Position numbers and translations under genes: made by a program | In this document: positions 49,622-58,753 of the stretch, one piece after another | How the letters are laid out: each line of letters opens with the position of its first letter | How positions within the stretch are numbered: the first letter of the stretch is position 1 | The notes under the pieces: model-generated | What the model saw: the letters and a program-made list of their open reading frames with translations, nothing else | Databases searched by the model: none | Told to the model about the DNA's origin: nothing | Assembly: GCF_002192415.1 (NCBI RefSeq) | Contig: NZ_CP021780.1 | Coordinates: 496,001-560,000, forward strand | DNA from: Paenibacillus donghaensis | GTDB taxonomy: Bacteria > Bacillota > Bacilli > Paenibacillales > Paenibacillaceae | DNA length: 64,000 nucleotides | Direction: 5' to 3'

Positions 49622-51325
49622 ATGGGAATTGCGCTCAGCCATTGCCAGTATCTGTTTAGAGATTATTATGATCAAGGCGAGGTGCTTGTGCTGGACGGTG
49701 CGCAGCTGCGCTGTGAGCTGTCCTCGCGGTATGCGATGAATCAGGATGTGGAAGGGCTGCTGGACGAAGGCGGCAGCCTAGTCATGCTGAAGCCGCGCGG
49801 ACCGGGCGTTGCAGCGGATGAGCAGGGCAATGCCCGGTTGGAGCTGGATTACGATGGCTCGCTCGCTGCAGATGGTTACCGGCTCGTGATCGGCAAGGAC
49901 GCCAAGATTGTTATTGCCGCGTCGGGCAGACGGGGGCTTAAATATGGAATAGATGCGCTACAATGCTTGCTGACGGTGGAGGACGGGCAATGCAGGCTGC
50001 CGGTGGTGACGGTGGAGGATGAGCCTTCTTTTGCGGTGCGGGGTATTATTGAAGGGTTCTACGGCACGCCCTGGAGCTTCGATGACCGTATGGATGCCGT
50101 GAGGTATATGGCAGATCACCGCATGAATGCCTTCATGTATGCGCCGAAGGATGATCCGTATCACCGGGAGCTGTGGCGTGAGCCGTATCCGGACGAAATA
50201 TTCGCCGGTATTCAGGAGCTGAAGCAGGAATGCGACAAGCAGCTGGTGGATTTCTACTATTGTATTAGCCCGGGCAATGATCTGGAGTTCCGCAGCGCGG
50301 ATGACTTCGCGCGGCTGGAGGAGAAGCTGGCGGCGATGATCGCGATTGGGGTAAGGCATTTTGCGCTGCTGATGGATGATATTGATTATGTGCTGAAGGG
50401 TGACAACAAGCATTTCCTCGAACGCTCAGGTGTGGCCCATGCTTATGTGACGAACAAGGTATATGAATATCTGGCAGGGCAGCTGTCGAACTTTACGCTG
50501 GCGATGTGCCCATCGGAGTATTGGTCCTATTGGAACACGGAGTACAAGAAGGATATGCAGGAGAAGCTTCATCCCGAGGTGAACGTATTCTGGACCGGAT
50601 ATTTCGTCTTCGCCCCGGAAATCGGCCGCAAGCATGCAGAGGACAACCACAAATATTATGGACATAACCTGTGGCTGTGGGACAATATTCCGGTGAATGA
50701 CTGTGACCGGGACCGCTTGTTCCTCGATCCGGTGCGGGGACGGTATTCCAGACTGGGTCAGCTTGGGCATACCGCTGTGGTCGCCAATCCGATGAATCAG
50801 TGGGAATGCTCCAAAATCACCCTGACTACGATGGCCCATTATATGTGGAACAGTGAGCGCTACATGCCAGAGCTGTCCTGGGACCTCGCGGTCCGTGAAT
50901 TTGCCGGGGAGGCTGCTGAAGAGATGATGTTCTTCTGCCGCCAGAACCTGAACAGCCGGCTCTACTCGGGAGGCTATGAGGAGTTGAAGCAAGCGCTGGA
51001 GCAGCGCGATCTGCCGCAGCTCGATGACTATTTCCTCCGGCTGGAACAGGCGGCGCAGCGCCTTGGCCGGATGGATAACGCCAAGTTTATAAGCGAAGCA
51101 GCACCCTGGCTGCGCCGGGCCGAAGCGGATGCCGCGTTATGGCGGGCGATCCGCAGACAGCTGGCTGAGCCGCAGCTGCCGGAAGCGCAGGAGGAAGTGC
51201 GTGAATGCGCTGCGCTCTGCCATAGCCTCGCGGTCCGTCTGGGCAGTGATCCGGCTATGCGGGCAGCTGAAGCGCTGGGCATAGAATTGCCTGAACCACC
51301 GATTGCTGAAGAGAAGAAAGGATGA
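49622..51325 (+). CDS. GH84 beta-N-acetylglucosaminidase (O-GlcNAcase-like), cytoplasmic
   Basis: 567 residues. An N-terminal GH20b-like domain (1-130) precedes the GH84 barrel, which opens with VRGIIEGFYGTPWSFDDRMD. The catalytic pair is D252-D253 in ALLMDDIDYV, matching the double aspartate of NagJ-type enzymes. YGHNLWLWDNIPVND and ANPMNQWECSKITL line the rest of the site. A helical C-terminal domain follows. No signal peptide, unlike the secreted clostridial enzymes, so it should hydrolyse imported beta-GlcNAc-containing oligosaccharides in the cytosol. GAAGGAGGGAG precedes the ATG, 15 bp after the permease. Confidence 0.9.
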   Translation: MGIALSHCQYLFRDYYDQGEVLVLDGAQLRCELSSRYAMNQDVEGLLDEGGSLVMLKPRGPGVAADEQGNARLELDYDGSLAADGYRLVIGKDAKIVIAASGRRGLKYGIDALQCLLTVEDGQCRLPVVTVEDEPSFAVRGIIEGFYGTPWSFDDRMDAVRYMADHRMNAFMYAPKDDPYHRELWREPYPDEIFAGIQELKQECDKQLVDFYYCISPGNDLEFRSADDFARLEEKLAAMIAIGVRHFALLMDDIDYVLKGDNKHFLERSGVAHAYVTNKVYEYLAGQLSNFTLAMCPSEYWSYWNTEYKKDMQEKLHPEVNVFWTGYFVFAPEIGRKHAEDNHKYYGHNLWLWDNIPVNDCDRDRLFLDPVRGRYSRLGQLGHTAVVANPMNQWECSKITLTTMAHYMWNSERYMPELSWDLAVREFAGEAAEEMMFFCRQNLNSRLYSGGYEELKQALEQRDLPQLDDYFLRLEQAAQRLGRMDNAKFISEAAPWLRRAEADAALWRAIRRQLAEPQLPEAQEEVRECAALCHSLAVRLGSDPAMRAAEALGIELPEPPIAEEKKG

Positions 51326-52875
51326 TGGCCTCCATGTCTACACCGTATCAGATCACATTTATGCCGCTGGATGAACGGCCTTGCAATTACGAGTTCCCTT
51401 ATTTGCTGGCCCAGGGAACGGACTTCACCGTGAAACGTCCCCCTATGGAGATGATGGGACTGAAGAAACGTCCGGGGGATGTGGAGCAGCTATGGACCTG
51501 GTTCGAAGAGAGCTGTGCAGGAGCGGACGGTGCGGTGGTTGCGCTGGATACCCTGCTGTACGGCGGAATTATTCCTTCGCGGCTGCATGAGCTGGAGCTG
51601 GATGAGCTGTCGGCCAGGCTGGCCAGACTGCGCGGCATCAAACAGCGTTACCCGCAGCTGACCCTGTACGCGTTCCAGCTGATTATGCGTTGTCCGCAGT
51701 ATTCCTTGTCCGATGAGGAGCCGGATTATTATGCCGATTGGGGCCGGGAGATCTTCCGCAAAGGGTTCATTGGGCACCGCCTGGAGCTGGGAATCGCTAC
51801 AGACGAGGAGATCCGTGAGCTGGCCGATATTGACAACCGGCTTCCCGCAGCAGTGCTGGAGGATTATCTGGGCCGGCGGGCCGTAAATATTGAAGCGAAT
51901 AAGCAGGTGTTGGCGCTGGTGGAGGAAGGCATTATCGAGTTCATGATTGTACCGCAGGATGACTCGGCCCCTTATGGCCATACCGCCAAGGACCAGGAAA
52001 AGGTGCGTTCAACTATTACCGCACTTGATCTGGAGCTAGACGTCTATATGTATCCAGGGGCGGACGAAGTGGGCTGTATCCTGCTCGCGAGGATGATGAA
52101 CAAAGCCCGGGAGCAGATGCCGCTGATCTATCCCCGCTTATCCGCTGTGCAGGGGGCTTATGTTACGCCGCTGTTCGAGGACCGCTTCTTCTATGAGACG
52201 CTGAAATACCAGATTCTGGCGGCAGGCGGTCTGATCGCCTCCAGTGCCGCCGAAGCGGATCTGATCCTGCTGGTCAATACACCGGGAGAGACAATGATGG
52301 AGGCGGTGTCACAGCAGCACCCTTTTCACAGCTATGATGTATACCGGAATCTGATGGAGCTGGTAGAATACGGGGATTACATGTTACATTGCAAGAGTAA
52401 GCCGGTCGCTGTAGCGGATGTCGGGTACGCCAATGGAGGCGACCAGAAGCTGGTCAAGATGCTGCGGAGCAAAGAGATGCTCTTCGAGCTTGCCGGCTAT
52501 GCCGGCTGGAACACCAGCTCGAACTCACTCGGAACGGTGATCTCGCAAGCGATGATCTTCCTGCTCTACGGCAGCACGCAGGAGCATCTGGATTTCCTGG
52601 CCCTGCGGTATGCGGAGGATGTCTGCTACTGCTCGGTGGTGAGGGGTGAACTCAGCAATGGCCCGGTGCAGGAGATGGGGTACGGCAAATATTTGCTGGA
52701 CGGACCCCGCGGCGAGGTTGCGTCCCGTGTGGAAGAACGGCTGCGCCAGGAGCTTGCCGTACGGATTGACAGTTCAGCGGGAAGCGTTGAGATTACGGAT
52801 TGTTACATGCCGTGGAACCGGATGTTCGAGGTGGGGCTGTCCGTCAGATTTAAGCCATCGCGTGAGCTGAGATAG
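51322..52875 (+). CDS. DUF4127-family protein
   Basis: 517 residues, soluble. The start (ITFMPLDERPCNYEFPYLLA) and ALDTLLYGGIIPSRLH match DUF4127, for which I know no assigned function. Other conserved stretches are VPQDDSAPYGHTAKDQ, YPGADEVGCILLARM and ADVGYANGGDQKLVKML. Paired acidic and histidine residues suggest an enzyme. It overlaps the GH84 stop by 4 bp (ATGA) and NanE follows 22 bp on, which ties it to N-acetylhexosamine use. In-frame ATGs also occur at 51325 and 51334. Confidence 0.8.
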   Translation: MMASMSTPYQITFMPLDERPCNYEFPYLLAQGTDFTVKRPPMEMMGLKKRPGDVEQLWTWFEESCAGADGAVVALDTLLYGGIIPSRLHELELDELSARLARLRGIKQRYPQLTLYAFQLIMRCPQYSLSDEEPDYYADWGREIFRKGFIGHRLELGIATDEEIRELADIDNRLPAAVLEDYLGRRAVNIEANKQVLALVEEGIIEFMIVPQDDSAPYGHTAKDQEKVRSTITALDLELDVYMYPGADEVGCILLARMMNKAREQMPLIYPRLSAVQGAYVTPLFEDRFFYETLKYQILAAGGLIASSAAEADLILLVNTPGETMMEAVSQQHPFHSYDVYRNLMELVEYGDYMLHCKSKPVAVADVGYANGGDQKLVKMLRSKEMLFELAGYAGWNTSSNSLGTVISQAMIFLLYGSTQEHLDFLALRYAEDVCYCSVVRGELSNGPVQEMGYGKYLLDGPRGEVASRVEERLRQELAVRIDSSAGSVEITDCYMPWNRMFEVGLSVRFKPSRELR

Positions 52876-52897
52876 AGAGTAGAATACAAGAGAGAGG

Positions 52898-53626
52898 GTG
52901 GGGAAGCTGACTACAAGTAGCATTGTGGAGAAATTGCATCTGGGGCTGATAGTCTCCTGCCAGGCACTGGCAGATGAACCGCTGCACGGAGCCGATATCA
53001 TGGCGCGGATGGCCAGAGCTGCGGAAGAAGGCGGCGCAGTGGGCATACGGGCGAATGGCGCAGCCGATGTGCGGGCGATCAAGCAGACCGTGTCACTGCC
53101 GGTTATCGGAATAGTGAAGCGGGATTATTCTGATTCTGCTGTATATATCACCCCGACATTACGAGAGATAGATGAGCTGCTGGAGGCCGGGGCGGATATG
53201 ATTGCCTTCGATGCGACACGCCAGACCCGGCCAGGCGGCTGTACGCTGGAACAAATCACCACGTATCTGAACCGGAGCGTAAGGGCTTCGATGGCGGATA
53301 TTTCAATCCTGGAGGAGGCTGTATATGCCGAGTCGCTGGGGGTCAGCTGTGTCTCGACTACCCTTGCCGGTTATACGCCGTATTCCCTGCAGCAGGAAGG
53401 GCCGAATCTGGAGCTGCTGCGGATGGCGACGGAACGCCTGAGTATTCCGGTGATTGCCGAAGGCCGAATTCATGAGCCCTCCCAGGTTGAAGCAGCGCTG
53501 GGTCTTGGGGCATACGCAGTCGTAGTAGGTTCTGCGATTACAAGACCGCAGCTCATCACCCAGCGTTTTGCGGCAGTGACGAGAAAAGTGAGGATGAGTA
53601 GCAATGGAAATGACCGACCGAATTAA
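52898..53626 (+). CDS. nanE: N-acetylmannosamine-6-phosphate 2-epimerase
   Basis: 242 residues, a TIM barrel converting ManNAc-6-P to GlcNAc-6-P in the cytosol. Family marks: GLIVSCQALADEPLHG, AVGIRANGAADVRAIK, LPVIGIVKRDY, FDATRQTRPGG, IPVIAEGRIHEPSQVEAALGLGAYAVVVGSAITRP. The GTG start at 52898 is not certain; the upstream purine-rich AAGAGAGAG is a modest ribosome site. The 3' end overlaps the RpiR gene by 23 bp. Confidence 0.9.
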   Translation: MGKLTTSSIVEKLHLGLIVSCQALADEPLHGADIMARMARAAEEGGAVGIRANGAADVRAIKQTVSLPVIGIVKRDYSDSAVYITPTLREIDELLEAGADMIAFDATRQTRPGGCTLEQITTYLNRSVRASMADISILEEAVYAESLGVSCVSTTLAGYTPYSLQQEGPNLELLRMATERLSIPVIAEGRIHEPSQVEAALGLGAYAVVVGSAITRPQLITQRFAAVTRKVRMSSNGNDRPN

Positions 53627-54431
53627 CACGTACTATCCTTCCATGACCAAATCGGAGCAAAAGGTAGCTCAGTGTGTGCTGGAGCACCCGGATAATCTGA
53701 TCTATCTCTCTGTAACCGAGCTGGCCGATTTCGCCGGTACGGGGGAGACCACGGTCATGCGGTTCTGCCGCAAGATCGGCTTCAAGGGATATCAGGATTT
53801 CAAGCTGATGCTGGCCCAGGGACTGCCTAAAGGGCAGAACCTGCCGGAAGGCGCGGAAGGGGAAGGCGATTACGCCTCCCATCTGTATGGCTCGATGGTG
53901 AGCGTGCTCCAGTCCACCCTCGGGATGCTGGACCGGGAACAGCTGGAGCAGGCGGTGCAGTGTATTGATTCTGCGCGCCATGTGCAGTTCTTCGGAGTGG
54001 GCTCATCAGGTATAACCGCGCTGGATGCCAAGAACCGCTTCCTGCGTATCGGACGGCGGGTAGAGGCGATTGCGGACAGCCATATCCAGTCGATGATGGC
54101 GGTGACGATGGGCGAAGGGGATGTCGCTTTTGGCATCAGTGTCTCTGGCAGTACGCTGGATACGAATGATATGCTGATGAAGGCCAAGCAGAACGGGGCC
54201 AAGGTGATTGCCATGACCAATTATGCCAAGTCTCCGATTGCCTCGATTGCCGATATCGTGCTGCTGACCGCCGGGAAGGAATCTCCACTCGAAGGCGGCT
54301 CCATAGGCGCAAAGATCTCCCAGTTGTTCATTATCGACCTGCTCTGCCAGGAGCTGGAACGCCTTCATGCTGAGGAAACCAAGAAAATGAAGGAACTGAC
54401 GGCAAGGGCGGTTATTGACCGTATTTATTGA
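53604..54431 (+). CDS. RpiR/MurR-family transcriptional regulator
   Basis: 275 residues. An N-terminal helix-turn-helix (YPSMTKSEQKVAQCVLEHP, TELADFAGTGETTVMRFCRKIGFKGYQDFKLML) and a C-terminal SIS domain (FFGVGSSGITALDAKNRFLRIGRRVEAIAD, FGISVSGSTLDTNDMLMKAKQNGAKVIAMTN) that binds a phosphosugar. It lies within the operon, overlapping nanE, and probably senses ManNAc-6-P or GlcNAc-6-P to control it. GAGGATGAGTAGC lies upstream. Confidence 0.9.
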   Translation: MEMTDRINTYYPSMTKSEQKVAQCVLEHPDNLIYLSVTELADFAGTGETTVMRFCRKIGFKGYQDFKLMLAQGLPKGQNLPEGAEGEGDYASHLYGSMVSVLQSTLGMLDREQLEQAVQCIDSARHVQFFGVGSSGITALDAKNRFLRIGRRVEAIADSHIQSMMAVTMGEGDVAFGISVSGSTLDTNDMLMKAKQNGAKVIAMTNYAKSPIASIADIVLLTAGKESPLEGGSIGAKISQLFIIDLLCQELERLHAEETKKMKELTARAVIDRIY

Positions 54432-54462
54432 AATAAGGTATATGTTTCACGCGATAGCTTAG

Positions 54463-54525
54463 CCTTCTATTTCTCGCTGAAACGGTACCGTCCTATAACA
54501 GGACGGCAAAGCCGTTTCCACTTGA
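54463..54525. repeat. Family B-related palindromic repeat, short form
   Basis: CCTTCTATTTCTCGCTGAAA, then CCGTCCT-ATAAC-AGGACGG and GCCGTTTCCACTT. The same short form occurs at 62927-62988. It lies between rpiR and the kinase gene and would fold within the operon mRNA. Confidence 0.7.
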
Positions 54526-54583
54526 GTTTTTTTATAGGTGGAGGGCAGATCGGTGGAGGACAGACAGATTGGAGGAGGAACGG

Positions 54584-55492
54584 GTGCGGCAGGTTATTGG
54601 TGTAGATATCGGTGGAACGGGGATCAAAGGGCTGGTGGTTGACGAAGCCGGAACGGTTCTCGCAGAAGCCGCGCGGGATACGGATGCCCGGCTCGGGCGG
54701 GAGGCCATTCTTGGCAAGCTGCGCGAGCTGGTGGACGAACTGCGGGCAGGCGGCACGTCCGCAGAAGCCGTAGGCATTGCCACGGCGGGAAGAGTGAATG
54801 TCAATACCGGTGAAGTGGTCTATGCCACTGACAATTTGCCCGGATGGCAAGGGATGCAGCTTACAGAATGGGCAGCGGCGGAGTTGGGATTGCCTGCCGC
54901 TGCCGACAACGATGCGAACGCCGCGCTGCTCGGCGAAGCATGGCTCGGCGTCGGGCGAGGGAAGCGGGATCAAGTGATGCTGACCCTGGGCACCGGAGTA
55001 GGCGGGGCGAATATGGCGCAAGGACTGCTGAGCCGGGGCGCGACCTGGAGTGCCGGTGAATGGGGGCACAGTGTGCTTGTTCCCGGCGGGCGGCCTTGCA
55101 ATTGTGGCAGACAGGGCTGTGTGGAGCAATACATCTCTGGCAGCGCGCTTGTGCGGCTGGCACATGAAATGACAGGCAGAACCTACAATCATGGCCGGGA
55201 ACTTATGGCCGATGCAGGCAAGGGAGAGACGGCTGCGGTGCAGGTTTTGGAGCGCTACACCTCCGATTTGGCGCGGGTACTTGCCAATATTGGCGTGCAG
55301 CTTGACCCCGAGCTGATTATTATCGGCGGCGGGGTTATTCATGACCGGGCCATTTGGTGGCCCATGCTGACCGCTAAGCTGCAAGGCGAGGCAGGGCTTG
55401 ACGAGCGGATTGCTGCTGCCGAGCTGGGCAACCGCGCAGGCTGCTTCGGAGCGGCGAAGCTGGCGTTAACCTGGCTGCAGCAGCAGAGATAA
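54584..55492 (+). CDS. ROK-family sugar kinase (probable N-acetylhexosamine kinase)
   Basis: 302 residues. N-terminal phosphate-binding VIGVDIGGTGIKG, sugar-site DNDANAALLGEA with the catalytic aspartate, ATP-binding GTGVGGANM, GEWGHSVLV and the zinc motif CNCGRQGCVEQYI are those of glucokinase/NanK-type ROK proteins. GTG at 54584 has GGAGGAGG 5 bp upstream, which argues against the TTG at 54569 that overlaps that site. In this operon it would supply the 6-phosphate substrate of NanE. Glucose as substrate cannot be excluded. Confidence 0.85.
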   Translation: MRQVIGVDIGGTGIKGLVVDEAGTVLAEAARDTDARLGREAILGKLRELVDELRAGGTSAEAVGIATAGRVNVNTGEVVYATDNLPGWQGMQLTEWAAAELGLPAAADNDANAALLGEAWLGVGRGKRDQVMLTLGTGVGGANMAQGLLSRGATWSAGEWGHSVLVPGGRPCNCGRQGCVEQYISGSALVRLAHEMTGRTYNHGRELMADAGKGETAAVQVLERYTSDLARVLANIGVQLDPELIIIGGGVIHDRAIWWPMLTAKLQGEAGLDERIAAAELGNRAGCFGAAKLALTWLQQQR

Positions 55493-55531
55493 GCAGGTGA
55501 ATACGGCTTAGGGAGAAGGAGGACTTACAGC

Positions 55532-57118
55532 ATGGCAGTTGAGCAGGAGAAGATTAGTGACGTGATTATTATCGGCGGTGGGCTGGGCGGAACCGCCGCA
55601 GCGCTGGCCGCAGCCAAGGCAGGAATGCGTGTCATCCTGACTGAGGAAACGGACTGGCTGGGGGGACAGCTGACCTCGCAGGCGGTTCCGCCGGATGAGC
55701 ACCGCTGGATTGAACAGTCGGGCAGCACCGCATCCTACCGCGAGTTTCGCAGTAGAGTGAGAGATTACTACAAACGTAACTATCCGCTTACGGAAAAAGC
55801 GCGTAATAATCCCATCCTGAACCCAGGCAATGGCTGGGTCAGCCGACTGGCGCATGAACCGAAGGTAGCGCTGGCTGTTCTGCACGAGATGCTTGCTCCG
55901 TATGTGAACACAGGCAGAATTGAAGTTCTCTATCATACGCTTCCTGTTGATGCAGATACCGAGGATGATCTGGTAACAGGGGTAACGGTACAGCATCTGC
56001 CGAGTGGAGCGCTCACAAGACTGCGGGGAGCGTATTATCTGGACGCCACGGAATGCGGCGATCTGCTTCCGCTGGCCCGAGTGGAGCATGTCAGCGGTGC
56101 GGAGTCCCGGCAGGAGACGGGCGAGCCGCATGCATTAGATGAGGCGGACCCGCTCGATATGCAGTCGATTACCCATGTGGCAGCTGTAGATTATGTAGCG
56201 GATGGTGATTTTACGATCCCCCGCCCTCGGGATTACGACTACTGGCGGCAGTATGTGCCTTCGTTCTCACAGTACCCGATCCTTAGCTGGTTCGCTTCGG
56301 ATGCGGACGATACCAGCAAGCTGAAGCAATTCACCATGTTCCCGAACAACCAGGGGGTTGTCTCCCTGTGGGATTACCGGCGTATCGTCGATCCGGCGAT
56401 CTGGGCAGAGCCGCTGAATGACGGTGAGGTAACCCTGCTCAATTGGGCGCTGAACGATTATTATGCCGGACCGCTGATCGGCGTCCCGCTGGAGGAACGG
56501 GAGCGGCATTTGGAAGGCGCCAGGCAACTGACCCTGTCGCTGGTGTATTGGCTGCAGACCGAAGCCCCGCGTCTGGATGGCGGACAAGGTTATCCCGGAG
56601 TAAGGCTGCGCGGCGATGTGCTTGGCACCGAGGATGGCCTGGCGAAGGCTCCCTATATCCGGGAATCCCGGCGCATTCGCGGACTATATACGGTGGCTGA
56701 GCAGGATGTGAGCAAGGAGCTGCGCGGAGAGCACGGACCGAAGCGATACGAGGACAGTGTGGGCGTAGGCAGCTACCATCTCGATCTTCACCCCACCACC
56801 GTAAGCCAGCGGACCTTCTATATTCCCAATCATCCGTACGAGATCCCATTGGGCTCACTGATTCCCGTGCGGGTCAAGAACCTGCTGCCAGCCTGCAAAA
56901 ATATCTCCATGACCCAGATTGCCAACGGCTGCTACCGGCTCCACCCGACGGAATGGAATATCGGGGAAGCTGCGGGTACCCTCGCTGCCTATGCCGTTAC
57001 TCAGCAGCTGGAACCCGCTGCGGTTAGAGCTTCCGCAGATCATCTGCGTGCCTACCAGGAGCAGTTGATCCGCTCTGGAGTGCAACTGCACTGGACGGAT
57101 GAGGAGCTGGGGGAGTAG
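55532..57118 (+). CDS. FAD-dependent oxidoreductase (FAD_oxidored type)
   Basis: 528 residues. The N-terminal Rossmann motif is VIIIGGGLGGTAAALAAAKAG with acidic TEET, then WLGGQLTSQAVPPDEHRWIE, and YYLDATECGDLLPLA, a pattern I associate with FAD_oxidored (PF12831) proteins. The C-terminus LLPACKNISMTQIANGCYRLHPTEWNIGEAAGTLAAYAV closes the FAD site. No signal peptide. Reaction unknown; as the last gene of the amino-sugar operon it may oxidise a sugar or glycoside hydroxyl. GAAGGAGG lies about 11 bp upstream. Confidence 0.85.
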   Translation: MAVEQEKISDVIIIGGGLGGTAAALAAAKAGMRVILTEETDWLGGQLTSQAVPPDEHRWIEQSGSTASYREFRSRVRDYYKRNYPLTEKARNNPILNPGNGWVSRLAHEPKVALAVLHEMLAPYVNTGRIEVLYHTLPVDADTEDDLVTGVTVQHLPSGALTRLRGAYYLDATECGDLLPLARVEHVSGAESRQETGEPHALDEADPLDMQSITHVAAVDYVADGDFTIPRPRDYDYWRQYVPSFSQYPILSWFASDADDTSKLKQFTMFPNNQGVVSLWDYRRIVDPAIWAEPLNDGEVTLLNWALNDYYAGPLIGVPLEERERHLEGARQLTLSLVYWLQTEAPRLDGGQGYPGVRLRGDVLGTEDGLAKAPYIRESRRIRGLYTVAEQDVSKELRGEHGPKRYEDSVGVGSYHLDLHPTTVSQRTFYIPNHPYEIPLGSLIPVRVKNLLPACKNISMTQIANGCYRLHPTEWNIGEAAGTLAAYAVTQQLEPAAVRASADHLRAYQEQLIRSGVQLHWTDEELGE

Positions 57119-57152
57119 TGAATAGATGCGCAAGTGGTTACTACTTAGGTCC
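57119..57152 (+). repeat. Single end of repeat family A
   Basis: AATAGATGCGCAAGTGGTTA then CTACTTAGGTCC directly follows the oxidoreductase stop. It is the near-inverse of 45962-46000. Short AAGTGAC heptamer-like units follow near 57190-57212. Confidence 0.6.
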
Positions 57153-57231
57153 AACGAAGAATTATAGGCGTAATGGTGACGACAAGAAACAAGTGACAAG
57201 TGCAAGTGACTAATTACCCGCAATTCAAATC

Positions 57232-57276
57232 AACAAGGACGTTATTCTGGCAGCTGGCCGGGATCACGTCCTTGTT
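57232..57276 (+). terminator. Terminator of the amino-sugar operon
   Basis: AACAAGGACGT (57232-57242) pairs with ACGTCCTTGTT (57266-57276) over 11 bp; GGC/GCC pairs inside. A short T-rich stretch follows. Confidence 0.75.
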
Positions 57277-57345
57277 CTGTTGTGCTAAGTATAATAGACT
57301 GGAAAATAAGCAGGGCATCACAACTTTTTAGAGAAATGAGGGTGA

Positions 57346-57792
57346 ATGGTGAGCTTTCTGGACAAATTCAAGGCCGGTGTAGCCGAGGCCGGGAACAAGG
57401 CTAAAGTTGTTGTTGAGATTAACCGCTTGAAGCTGCAGAACAACAGCAAGCAGAATGAGATCAAACGGGAATATCAGGCGATGGGCAAGCTGCTGTTCGA
57501 AGCCGCTGTCTCTGGGGCAGAACCTCTGCCGAAAGTGCAATATGAGAAGCACGTGAGCCGCATTCTTAGACTGAAAGAGGAGATAAACGCCAATCTGTGG
57601 ACTATCTCCGAGCTAAGCAATGCCAAATATATTGACGCCGTGGAAGCTGCCACAGATGTTACTCCGGCAGACCTAACCCTACCCATTAAGGCTTTGCCCG
57701 ATTCCGCAGGAACGGTTGCCCTACCCGCGAATCCCGCACCACAGAATACGGCTCCATCGCCGGAAATCATAATCAAGAAGGAGCAGTCCTGA
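57346..57792 (+). CDS. Small coiled-coil protein of unknown function
   Basis: 148 residues. Residues 1-95 are helical and charged with heptad-like spacing (AEAGNKAKVVVEINRLKLQN, KQNEIKREYQAMGKLLFEAA, VSRILRLKEEINANLWTI). The remainder is Pro/Ala-rich and likely disordered. No signal peptide. The first half resembles the helical part of small zinc-ribbon-associated proteins, but no cysteines are present. GAGGGTGA precedes the ATG by a few bases. Confidence 0.7.
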   Translation: MVSFLDKFKAGVAEAGNKAKVVVEINRLKLQNNSKQNEIKREYQAMGKLLFEAAVSGAEPLPKVQYEKHVSRILRLKEEINANLWTISELSNAKYIDAVEAATDVTPADLTLPIKALPDSAGTVALPANPAPQNTAPSPEIIIKKEQS

Positions 57793-57928
57793 TAGGGACT
57801 GCTCCAGAGTGGAGAGTTCACACCATGTACTGTGTGACTCTTTATAAGGAAGGATTAGTGTCACCTAATCCATGATCCTTCTCTTTCCCGCAGAAACGGT
57901 TGCTATCCTCTCAAGGATTAGCAACCGT
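57780..57928. terminator. Cluster of hairpins between convergent genes
   Basis: Three stems follow one another: GGAGCAGTCC/GGACTGCTCC (57780/57796), GAGT-CACAC/GTGTG-ACTC with TTT after it (near 57814-57838), and ACGGTTGCTA/TAGCAACCGT (57897/57919). Together they separate the plus-strand gene from the minus-strand exporter genes. Confidence 0.6.
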
Positions 57929-57953
57929 ATTCAATTCCAATCCCCTATTCAAG

Positions 57954-58745
57954 TCAACTTCCTGTGCTCTTGTAATGCCTGACGCCAAAACGCCACACCA
58001 ACAGTGAACAGCCTAAGAACGCGGTTCCGGCGGGAAGGGACAGGTACCCCAGCCACTGCGGGTATCCCCAGCCGCAAACCGTGGCCGCAGGGTAGAAGCT
58101 GATAAAGAGCATCGGCAGCACAAAGCTGAACATGGACTTCAGCGCCCTTGGCATATAGGGCTCGGGGCAACGGGTGATCTGGTAGCTGGCATTGGTCAGG
58201 AGAAAGATCCAGTCCAGGCCTTTGATAGTAAAGAACGCCAGCCCCGAGGTAAGCACGAATACTCCGCAGTACATAATGCAGCCTCCCGCCAGCGCCATGG
58301 CTAGAATAGCGATCTTCCCGGGAGTAAGCGAAACGCCGAGCTCTGAGAGTGCCCAGCCTATCGCGCAGATTCCCGTGATTGGCCGGACCAGTCGGTGCAG
58401 ATGAAATCTTGAGGCGGCCACTTGCACAAACAGGGAGCGGGGGCGGAGCAGCAGCCTGTCGAAATCACCGGAGCGCAGCATTTGCCACGGGAAATAATCA
58501 AAGCCACGGCACAGGCTCTCCGCCAGTCCAAAGGAAGCAACCGCAAGTGCATAGACCAGAATGATATGTGCAACCGTCCATTCTCCAATATTGCCGAAGC
58601 GGGAGAAGAGCAGAATAGTCGCAATAGGGTCCGAGATGACCACGACAAACACCTGGATCAGCATCAGCCACCAGCCTTTGTATTCCATGCCTGACAAGAG
58701 ATGCATCCGCAAGTATTTGAAATAGATTTTGCCTTCAGCAATCAT
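57954..58745 (-). CDS. ABC-2 family permease (PF06182-like)
   Basis: 263 residues with six membrane spans. The segment FDYFPWQMLRSGDFDRLLLRPRSLFVQVAA is the cytosolic loop typical of ABC2_membrane_6 proteins, which form two-permease exporters with one ATPase. It is the last of three genes (ATPase, permease, permease); the spacing to the upstream permease is 8 bp. The substrate is unknown; relatives are linked to antibiotic or viologen efflux. Confidence 0.85.
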   Translation of the reverse strand: MIAEGKIYFKYLRMHLLSGMEYKGWWLMLIQVFVVVISDPIATILLFSRFGNIGEWTVAHIILVYALAVASFGLAESLCRGFDYFPWQMLRSGDFDRLLLRPRSLFVQVAASRFHLHRLVRPITGICAIGWALSELGVSLTPGKIAILAMALAGGCIMYCGVFVLTSGLAFFTIKGLDWIFLLTNASYQITRCPEPYMPRALKSMFSFVLPMLFISFYPAATVCGWGYPQWLGYLSLPAGTAFLGCSLLVWRFGVRHYKSTGS

Positions 58746-58753
58746 AGTTTCGT

